64,000 bases of DNA, taken from contig NZ_BALG01000256.1 in NCBI RefSeq assembly GCF_000315235.1, positions 1 to 64,000 of the forward strand, given 5' to 3'. The notes under the pieces were generated by a model that saw only the letters and a program-made list of their open reading frames with translations, did no database searches and was not told the origin of the DNA. Below are positions 57,712 through 64,000 of the stretch, piece after piece (the stretch's first letter is position 1; each line of letters starts with the position of its first letter). Both the position numbers and the translations under genes were made by a program. This stretch comes from Paenibacillus popilliae ATCC 14706. Lineage in GTDB: Bacteria; Bacillota; Bacilli; Paenibacillales; Paenibacillaceae.

Positions 57712-59484
57712 TTAGCGGGTGCTCTCCATGGGATGCTCCCCCCCTACAACGGAAATTTTCCATCCGCTTGTTCTGGTCTGCAGTTCCCACAGTTTGGAGT
57801 AAAGGCCGCTTGTCTGCAGCAGTTCCTCATGTCGTCCCTGGGCTACGATTTGGCCTTTGTCCAGCACGATGATGTTGTCTGCCTTGACGACCGTTCTCAG
57901 ACGATGGGCGATCATGATGACGGTGCGTCCCTTGATAAGTCGTCCGATCGCCTTCTGCATTTCCGCCTCGTTCTCCGGGTCGAGCGAGGAAGTCGCTTCG
58001 TCCAGCAAAATGACGGGCGCGTTTTTGAGCATCGCTCTGGCAATCGAAATGCGCTGCTTCTCGCCGCCCGATAGCGTGGAACCTCCTTCACCGACCATCG
58101 TATCGTAGCCTTGCGGCAGCTTCATGATGAATTCATGGCAGCAGGCTTCCCTGGCGGCCGCCTCAATCTCCTCTTGCGAAGCGTCCTCCCGGCCATAGCG
58201 GATGTTATTGCGGATCGTATCCTGAAACAGGTATACATCCTGAAACACCATAGATATTTTTTTCATCAGCTTTTCCGGATCCATCTCGCGTTCGTCATTG
58301 CCGCCGAACAGCACTTTCCCTTGCTGCGGGTCGTAAAAGCGCACGATCAGGCGAAGCATCGTGCTTTTCCCGCTTCCCGACGGGCCGACAATCGCCGTAA
58401 GCGTCCCTTCCTTCATCTCTGCCGAAATTTGATCCAGTACAATGTGGTTGCCGTAACCGAAGGTCACCTTCTCAAACTGGATATGATGGTTCTCCGGCGG
58501 TTCCTTCTCCCCTGCCATCACGGGCTGATGAATCAGGTTTACAATGCGTTCCCCTGCCATGGCGTGATACTTAAACTCGGGCAAACGCATAATCGCAGCC
58601 GACAGCGGATCAAAGAGACGGGTGCCGACCAGCAAAAACATGGCGAACAAAGGCACCGAAATTTCTCCGCCGAGGATGAGATAGACGCCTGTCATCGTAA
58701 TCAGGGATAGCCCAGATTCCATAAAGGCGATGGCGACCAGGAAAAAGGGGCCGAGCGCACCCTCTAGCTTGATGCTTTCTTTCATGTAACGATAAAAGGC
58801 TCGCTCCAGTTTTTTAAAGTTTGCACCGCGCAGATTGTAAGCTTTAATGACTTTCATACCGAGCAAATATTCCTGCAAACGGTTCGACTGCATGATTTTC
58901 GCTTCGGCATGACGTTGGCCGAGTTGCCGTTCCAGACGGGAAATGCCCCACAGGATCAGCAGCGATACGGGCAATCCCGCGAACATGGCCACCGTCATTC
59001 GCCAGTCGATAAAAATCAGCCCGCAAAAAGCGAGGACGGGGATGATCACGCCGCTGACAAGCTGAGGAAAAACATGGGTCACCGCAGTTTCGGTCTGGGT
59101 AAAATCATTCATCATCCTATGGCCAAGCTCTCCCGTGTCTTTCCGCATGAGAAATCCGAGCGGAAGCTTGCGGACATGATCGGCCAGCTGGGTTCGTCCC
59201 TCGGCAGAGGACTCATACGCGCCGCGGTAAGTGGCGCGGTAAGACTTCACCTCGGCCGCAAACACCAAGGGGACAAATAACACCATGCCTCCCCAGGCAA
59301 GCCACAAGATGTGCATATTCAGATCCGGCTGCCAACCAGCGTAAAAAGCGTAAATGATGCTGACCGCCACGGTGACGCACCCTACCGGAAATAGATTGGC
59401 TAGATTGGCCAACACCGCCCACAGAATGGGCTTTCGCATTTTTTTCGGGTGGCCCGCGGTAATATTGTATAGCCGCTCCATCAT
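57712..59484 (-). CDS. ABC transporter, fused membrane and ATPase domains (YbtP/YbtQ-like, second)
   Basis: 590 residues from the ATG at 59484, which overlaps the TGA of the preceding gene (ATGA). A longer in-frame start at 59556 lies inside that gene and is unlikely. Six membrane helices (about residues 15-290) are followed by an ATPase domain: GPSGSGKST, LSGGEKQR, ILLDEATSSLDPENE and IAHRLRTV. It pairs with the product of 59481-61298 as a heterodimer. This exporter-like fold is used for ferric-siderophore uptake by YbtPQ and mycobacterial IrtAB; export of the free siderophore cannot be excluded. Confidence 0.9.
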   Translation of the reverse strand: MMERLYNITAGHPKKMRKPILWAVLANLANLFPVGCVTVAVSIIYAFYAGWQPDLNMHILWLAWGGMVLFVPLVFAAEVKSYRATYRGAYESSAEGRTQLADHVRKLPLGFLMRKDTGELGHRMMNDFTQTETAVTHVFPQLVSGVIIPVLAFCGLIFIDWRMTVAMFAGLPVSLLILWGISRLERQLGQRHAEAKIMQSNRLQEYLLGMKVIKAYNLRGANFKKLERAFYRYMKESIKLEGALGPFFLVAIAFMESGLSLITMTGVYLILGGEISVPLFAMFLLVGTRLFDPLSAAIMRLPEFKYHAMAGERIVNLIHQPVMAGEKEPPENHHIQFEKVTFGYGNHIVLDQISAEMKEGTLTAIVGPSGSGKSTMLRLIVRFYDPQQGKVLFGGNDEREMDPEKLMKKISMVFQDVYLFQDTIRNNIRYGREDASQEEIEAAAREACCHEFIMKLPQGYDTMVGEGGSTLSGGEKQRISIARAMLKNAPVILLDEATSSLDPENEAEMQKAIGRLIKGRTVIMIAHRLRTVVKADNIIVLDKGQIVAQGRHEELLQTSGLYSKLWELQTRTSGWKISVVGGEHPMESTR

Positions 59485-61298
59485 CGTGCCATCGCCCCCT
59501 CTTTCTCCTGTACATGATCGATCTGCCATTGCACGGACATCATGTAGGCGTCCCACATGATGTGGTACAAGCCGCCTCGAGCAATAAGCTCATGGTGCGT
59601 GCCGGAATCGTTGATGCGGCCATCGTTCAACACGATGATTTGTTCCGCTTCGCAGATCGTCGTCAAGCGGTGGGCGATGATCAGCACCGTTTTACCCTTA
59701 ATCAGTTCCCGCAGCGCGAGCTGCATGTGATACTCGTTTTCCGGATCAGCATAAGCGGTCGCCTCGTCCAGTACAAGGATCGGCGCGTTTTTCAAAATGG
59801 CTCTTGCCACCGAAACCCGCTGCTCTTCTCCTCCAGACAGATAGACCCCGCCTTCGCCGATAAGCGTATCGTAGCCGTGTGGCAACTGTTCAATAAACGG
59901 GTGACATTGCGCCGCCCTAGCCGCCGCGTACACTTCCTCCCGGGTCGCAGTCGGCCTGCCTGCCGCAATGTTGTTGTAGACGGTGTCTGAAAACAAAAAC
60001 GTATCCTGGAACACGAAAGACATGGCGTCCATCAGATCGCTTGTTGTCATGTCCCGAATGTCGACGCCACCGATGGTAATGCTTCCTTGCCGCACGTCCC
60101 AAAAGCGGGGGATCAGCTGGGCGACGGTCGATTTTCCCGAGCCGGACGGCCCCACCAGCGCCGTAATCTCGCCTTGCCGGGCCGTAAAGCTGATGTCATG
60201 CAGCACATCTACGCCGTGTGGTCCATCATACGAAAAGGAGACCTCATGGAACTGAACATCGTAGAACGACGGCTTCCGGGAGAGTGCGGGCTCCGGGATC
60301 GCCTGTTCGGCCAAGATCCCGTCGATGCGTCTGACACCCTCAACAATGACGATCAGGGTGGAGGCAAGGCTGTTGAGTTTGAATATCGGCGTAGAGATCC
60401 CTGGCGCCAGCACAAGGAAAAACATCAAGGTTACGGCAAAAGCCGCGTTGTCGGGATCTCCGCTTATGAAAAACAGTCCCATCGGCAAGAAAAAGGTGAC
60501 TAGCGATAGAAGAATGACTTTAAAGGACACATATCCGTTCTGGAAATTATCGGTATACTTGAGACTGAAATCGCGGTAACGGATAATATCGTCATTGAAT
60601 TTTCGAAACGAGCGGACAGTTTGTCCGAAAATTTTGATGGACGGCATACCCCTCACATACTGGATGGCTGACGTATTGATGTTTTCCAGCGCGTCGAAAT
60701 ACTCTTTCAAGCCCGCCTTCGCTTTTTGGCCGGCCATCATTGAGAACTGGCAGGCAAAACCGATCAGCATCGGAATGACGCAAGCCAAGGCAAACCAGAC
60801 ATTCAAGGAGAACATCGTGACCACCATCGCCGCAATCATGACCGCCGTACTGATTAGATCGGGCAATTGATGGGCGATAAACTGTTCGATTCGCTCCACA
60901 TCCAGCTCCACATTTTTTTTGATTTTCCCCGTGGCGTTATAGTTGAAGTAGCCGAGCGGGAGCCTTCCGATATGCTCGGACAGCTTGACGCGGATGCCGT
61001 AAAGAATGCGAAATGCGGCAATATGCGAACACATCCCTCCAACATACATCAGGAAATAACCGACTGCCATTCCGGCGGCGCCCAACACAGCCCAGCGGAT
61101 GACGAAGGGGGCGTTCACGTCGGAAATATCCGACGCGTGGCGAAGCAGCTCGGCCATGACAAAGTACACGGCGAGATACGGAACCAGCATCATTACAACG
61201 CTTCCCACAGACAAAATGCCCGACCATACAAGCAGCGACTTCTTTTCGCCCGCAAGCTCCAGAAGCCTGGCAATTCCTTGTTTTTTTTGTTCTCTCAA
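59481..61298 (-). CDS. ABC transporter, fused membrane and ATPase domains (YbtP/YbtQ-like, first)
   Basis: 605 residues; its start overlaps the stop of the ECF ATPase gene by four bases, so translation is coupled. Six membrane helices (about 20-320) precede an ATPase domain: GPSGSGKST near 390, YLSGGEEQR near 492, LVLDEATAYADPENE and IAHRLTTI. The YADPE variant after Walker B is also seen in siderophore transporters of the YbtQ/IrtB kind. It forms one half of a heterodimeric transporter with the next gene. Confidence 0.9.
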   Translation of the reverse strand: MREQKKQGIARLLELAGEKKSLLVWSGILSVGSVVMMLVPYLAVYFVMAELLRHASDISDVNAPFVIRWAVLGAAGMAVGYFLMYVGGMCSHIAAFRILYGIRVKLSEHIGRLPLGYFNYNATGKIKKNVELDVERIEQFIAHQLPDLISTAVMIAAMVVTMFSLNVWFALACVIPMLIGFACQFSMMAGQKAKAGLKEYFDALENINTSAIQYVRGMPSIKIFGQTVRSFRKFNDDIIRYRDFSLKYTDNFQNGYVSFKVILLSLVTFFLPMGLFFISGDPDNAAFAVTLMFFLVLAPGISTPIFKLNSLASTLIVIVEGVRRIDGILAEQAIPEPALSRKPSFYDVQFHEVSFSYDGPHGVDVLHDISFTARQGEITALVGPSGSGKSTVAQLIPRFWDVRQGSITIGGVDIRDMTTSDLMDAMSFVFQDTFLFSDTVYNNIAAGRPTATREEVYAAARAAQCHPFIEQLPHGYDTLIGEGGVYLSGGEEQRVSVARAILKNAPILVLDEATAYADPENEYHMQLALRELIKGKTVLIIAHRLTTICEAEQIIVLNDGRINDSGTHHELIARGGLYHIMWDAYMMSVQWQIDHVQEKEGAMAR

Positions 61299-62725
61299 AG
61301 CGGCCGTCCTTCCCTTCTCTTCATTTCTACCGTATGGTCACAGGCAAGCTCTGTCAAAATCCGGTCGTGCGTAATGATGACGACCGTTTTTCCTGCACAG
61401 GCAAGCTTGCTCACCCAGGCGGCCACATGGAGAACGCCCTCGCCGTCAAGCCCGCTGGTCGGTTCGTCCAGCACAATCAACTCTGCGTCCGAGCAATATG
61501 CAGCGGCCATCGTAACCCGTTGCTTTTCTCCCCCAGACAACGACGCGGGGTGTCTATCCTTCAGCGCTCGCAAGCCAAACGCATCCAATGCTTCATAGGC
61601 CTTGAAGCGAAGCGCTTCATCCAGACGCCTGCTCAACACGAGTTCGCCTCCCACGCTGTCGGTATAGAGTTGATAGTCCGCGTCCTGCATGACCAGATAG
61701 CTCATGGCACGTCTTCGGCTTGCCGACAAGGGGATTCTCCGGCTGAAAATCGTTCCCTCGCGCTGGCGAAGTAAACCGCTTAAAATTTTGCCCAATGTGG
61801 TCTTGCCTGCTCCATTTTCTCCCGTGAGCGCGGTCACGCTCCCCATAGGAAGCGTGATGTCGATCCCGTTTATCCCATCCCCGTTTCGTTGATAACGATA
61901 AGCAAGATTTTTCCCCTGAAGAGCTTGTTCCGCCGGGACGACTGTGAAGCGACGCGTTCCTGCGTCCTGAACCATGTCCGGATGGCGCAGGCCGTAAGGG
62001 CGAACATCTTCGTAGGCAAGACGTGCAAATTCATCCTTCGTCCATTGGCAGGCAATGCTGCCTTGATCCATGCAGACAAAGCGATCCGCCACGGGCAGCA
62101 GCGAATGTAGCCGGTGCTCGCTAATGATTAGCGTCGTTCCGTTCGCTTTAAGCATTTCTAATATTTCCACAACGTGTTGCGTCGCTTGTTCATCCAGATT
62201 GGCGGTCGGCTCATCCAGGATCAGCAGCGGCGGCGATAGAACGGATGCAGCCGCGATAGCTACTCGTTGCTTCTGTCCGCTCGACAGCATGCTGAGCTTG
62301 CGCTCCAGCAAGTGCGAGATACCGAGCAACTCCGCTTGCTTCTCAATCCGATCGATCACCTCATCCGGCGCCAGCCCGAGGTTCTCGGCCGAAAACGCCA
62401 GTTCGTCCCGAACGTTGTCCATAAAAAACTGGCTTCGCGGATCCTGGAATACGACGCCGATCCATTTGGTGCGCTCCTCCGGCAAGAGGGAGGAAGGAGC
62501 CTTGCCTCCGACAAGCACTTCTCCGGCTAGGCTCCCGGGATAAAAACCGGGAGCAAGCCCGCTCACAAGACGCAAAATCGTGCTTTTGCCACTGCCTGAG
62601 CGGCCGCACAGCACGACGCATTGTCCGGCCTTCACGGACAAGCTGACATGATGCAACCCGGTGTTGTCCCCCGCTGCTCCGTCTTCATGGCCATAGTAGA
62701 AGGTCACGTCGTTCAACACAATCAT
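61295..62725 (-). CDS. ECF transporter ATPase with two fused ABC domains
   Basis: 476 residues; the ATG follows the stop of the T-component gene immediately. Domain 1 has GRSGSGKST, MLSSGQKQR and LLILDEPTANLDEQ. Domain 2 has GENGAGKTT, SLSGGEKQR and LIVLDEPTSGLDGEG. There are no membrane segments. This is the EcfA1-EcfA2 pair in one chain, as in YkoD-like proteins. With the T and S components it would power a group II-type energy-coupling-factor importer dedicated to this operon. Confidence 0.92.
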   Translation of the reverse strand: MIVLNDVTFYYGHEDGAAGDNTGLHHVSLSVKAGQCVVLCGRSGSGKSTILRLVSGLAPGFYPGSLAGEVLVGGKAPSSLLPEERTKWIGVVFQDPRSQFFMDNVRDELAFSAENLGLAPDEVIDRIEKQAELLGISHLLERKLSMLSSGQKQRVAIAAASVLSPPLLILDEPTANLDEQATQHVVEILEMLKANGTTLIISEHRLHSLLPVADRFVCMDQGSIACQWTKDEFARLAYEDVRPYGLRHPDMVQDAGTRRFTVVPAEQALQGKNLAYRYQRNGDGINGIDITLPMGSVTALTGENGAGKTTLGKILSGLLRQREGTIFSRRIPLSASRRRAMSYLVMQDADYQLYTDSVGGELVLSRRLDEALRFKAYEALDAFGLRALKDRHPASLSGGEKQRVTMAAAYCSDAELIVLDEPTSGLDGEGVLHVAAWVSKLACAGKTVVIITHDRILTELACDHTVEMKRREGRPL

Positions 62726-63397
62726 CTAGTTAAAATCCCCCCAATAAACGGCTGTCCCCAATAGGACATAAAGACCCGCTGCGATGCCGTCCGCCACTCG
62801 CAATCCGACCGGATGGATGGAGGTTCTGCTGGAGCCGCACTCAATCCCCCGCAGCTCAGCAGATGAAGCGAGCTCCGACGACAGCTTCAGACACCGGACG
62901 ATGAGCGGCACGAAGTAACATTCGTAGACAAAAGCGGGATTCCGCAGGGGGCTGTGCCAATGCGGGAAAATGCCTCTCGCTCGGATGCCTCCATGGATCG
63001 CTTTGAATTCCATCATCAACACGGAAAAAAAGCGAACGAGGATGCAAACCATAACCAACACCGGCTTCGGGAAGGCCGCTCTATCCAAGGCGCACATGAT
63101 GCGGCTTGGAGGTGAGCTTATCAGCGCTGCCGAGATCATGACGAGCGGCATCATTCTGATAAAGGTGAAAACAATGATCCCCAATGCTGGCGAAAGACCG
63201 GGCATAACAGACAGAACGGCTGTTAACGCGATGTAGATCAAACTAAAAGAAACCGCCTGCCGAAACATCCGATTATAAAGCAAATACAGTGCGCTTAAAG
63301 CGACCAACAGGTGCAAGTGCAGCGTATCGCTCGCGAGCATAATCAGAACACTCGCCAATATCAGCATAAGCAGATGAGTTCTAGGATCGAGCCGCAT
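62726..63397 (-). CDS. ECF transporter T component (CbiQ-like)
   Basis: 223 residues; the ATG shares one base with the TAA of the S-component gene (TAATG). About five hydrophobic segments are present, with a start RLDPRTHLLMLILASV typical of EcfT/CbiQ proteins. A soluble stretch follows with IHGGIRARGI and SAELRGIE, which corresponds to the coupling helices with their Ala-Arg-Gly signatures that touch the ATPase. It couples the double ATPase to the substrate-binding S protein. Confidence 0.88.
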   Translation of the reverse strand: MRLDPRTHLLMLILASVLIMLASDTLHLHLLVALSALYLLYNRMFRQAVSFSLIYIALTAVLSVMPGLSPALGIIVFTFIRMMPLVMISAALISSPPSRIMCALDRAAFPKPVLVMVCILVRFFSVLMMEFKAIHGGIRARGIFPHWHSPLRNPAFVYECYFVPLIVRCLKLSSELASSAELRGIECGSSRTSIHPVGLRVADGIAAGLYVLLGTAVYWGDFN

Positions 63398-64000
63398 TAT
63401 ACCAACCTGGCCTTCTTCATATGCTTTTTCAGCAGCGCGTTACCAATCAAGCAACCGGCACACGAGCCCGCGAAAGAAACGACGCACATGATCAGAACCA
63501 GGCTTGGCGTACCGTAATAGTACAACATGGCGGCAAGTTGCTCCGGAGAATAACTTTGCTCCAGAATCGCCACATATTGATCCTTGAAAAACATAAGCGG
63601 TACGACGCCGCAGAAGGAATAGCCCGCATAAAACAAACCGAAGCCTACGGCATTGCGGACAGGATTCCTGTAGGTGTCTCTTCCCCACATCACCAGCTCG
63701 CACAGAAGACCCACAATAGCCAGCGTAATCAGGAAGTACACAAAGCCGAACGCTATAAAATATAAGCCCGTAATCAGCGCACTGAAGAACAAAATCCCGC
63801 GCTTGCCTATCTTATTGGACATCACCATATAAATAGGACCATTGATCAACGCGATCACCCCCCCGCCAAGCAAATAAGAGATAGGATGGGCAAACATGGC
63901 GGCGGCCGTCATGACGATAATCATGACAACATTAAAAATAGCGAGCGTAACGAAATCCCGGATTTTCCAACCGTTTTTTTCTGCAACGTTCTTTACATGC
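63397..64000 (-). CDS. ECF transporter S component, MptD/Trep_Strep type (5' end beyond the window)
   Basis: The frame stays open to the right edge, so the start codon lies outside. About 200 residues are visible: NGWKIRDFVTLAIFNVV at the N-terminal side, then five or six hydrophobic helices (YLLGGGVIALINGPIYMVM, ILFFSALITGLYFIAFG). The KxWKxxDFVTxxIF start and overall pattern match the MptD/Trep_Strep family of putative ECF substrate-binding membrane proteins. As the S component it would determine what is imported. Its place at the head of a siderophore operon suggests the ferric siderophore or a related molecule, which would be unusual for ECF systems known for vitamins and metals. Confidence 0.8.
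   Translation of the reverse strand, partial: HVKNVAEKNGWKIRDFVTLAIFNVVMIIVMTAAAMFAHPISYLLGGGVIALINGPIYMVMSNKIGKRGILFFSALITGLYFIAFGFVYFLITLAIVGLLCELVMWGRDTYRNPVRNAVGFGLFYAGYSFCGVVPLMFFKDQYVAILEQSYSPEQLAAMLYYYGTPSLVLIMCVVSFAGSCAGCLIGNALLKKHMKKARLV

Overview
The window reads as chromosomal DNA of a Paenibacillus-like, low-to-mid GC Firmicute. Supporting signs are strong AGGAGG-type ribosome binding sites, GTG and TTG starts, Paenibacillus-style secreted proteins (Big2 repeats, copper-amine-oxidase N-terminal domain, YkyA-type lipoprotein, NlpC/P60 hydrolase with SH3), a lysine riboswitch and intrinsic terminators. The species cannot be fixed from the sequence alone.

Layout. 1-5 kb: glutamate synthase large subunit. 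5.2-11.5 kb: a tandem duplication of a unit made of a Big2-repeat secreted protein plus a TetR regulator. The second TetR copy has decayed to a remnant. 11.5-13.1 kb: a UgtP/MGDG-type glycolipid glycosyltransferase and a small membrane protein. 13.2-15.8 kb: a secreted SH3-NlpC/P60 hydrolase, then an AT-rich patch with a small membrane protein, a secreted bacteriocin-like precursor with a stop codon in its signal peptide, and an IS3-family remnant. 15.8-32.6 kb: ordinary genes, namely an ABC-F ATPase, an MBL-fold hydrolase, a CvfC/YpgR-like Nfu-HEAT protein, a lysine-riboswitch-controlled lysine permease, a membrane transglutaminase, an alpha/beta hydrolase, a polysaccharide deacetylase with a YkyA lipoprotein, topoisomerase III, a TraX-like membrane protein and a copper-amine-oxidase-like secreted protein. 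32.7-35.5 kb: a scarred accessory island with an IS256-family remnant, a broken partial copy of the traX-like gene, and three AT-rich paralogues of an unknown family that resemble immunity genes (one frameshifted in a poly-A run).

35.9 kb to the right edge: one tightly packed leftward operon of at least 28 kb for a thiazoline siderophore of the pyochelin/yersiniabactin type. In transcription order it encodes an ECF-type transporter (S, T and a fused double ATPase), a heterodimeric YbtP/YbtQ-like ABC pair, a fused salicyl-AMP ligase/salicylate synthase, a 3022-residue NRPS (ArCP-Cy-A[E-like]-PCP-Cy-A[E-like]-PCP), a saccharopine-dehydrogenase-like protein, a thiazolinyl-imine reductase fused to a stand-alone methyltransferase, a VOC-fold protein, and an 1845-residue NRPS (docking-Cy-A[MT]-PCP-TE).

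All three adenylation domains carry cysteine specificity residues and all three condensation domains carry the cyclization motif. The line should therefore join salicylate to three cysteines and release a tris-thiazoline-type chelator, with one ring probably reduced to thiazolidine and one or two methyl groups added. I cannot match this exact architecture (three Cys modules, no polyketide module, two gene fusions, two cryptic-epimerase-like inserts, ECF importer) to a product I know. It recalls the equibactin locus of Streptococcus equi in outline and is the main candidate for an undescribed system here.
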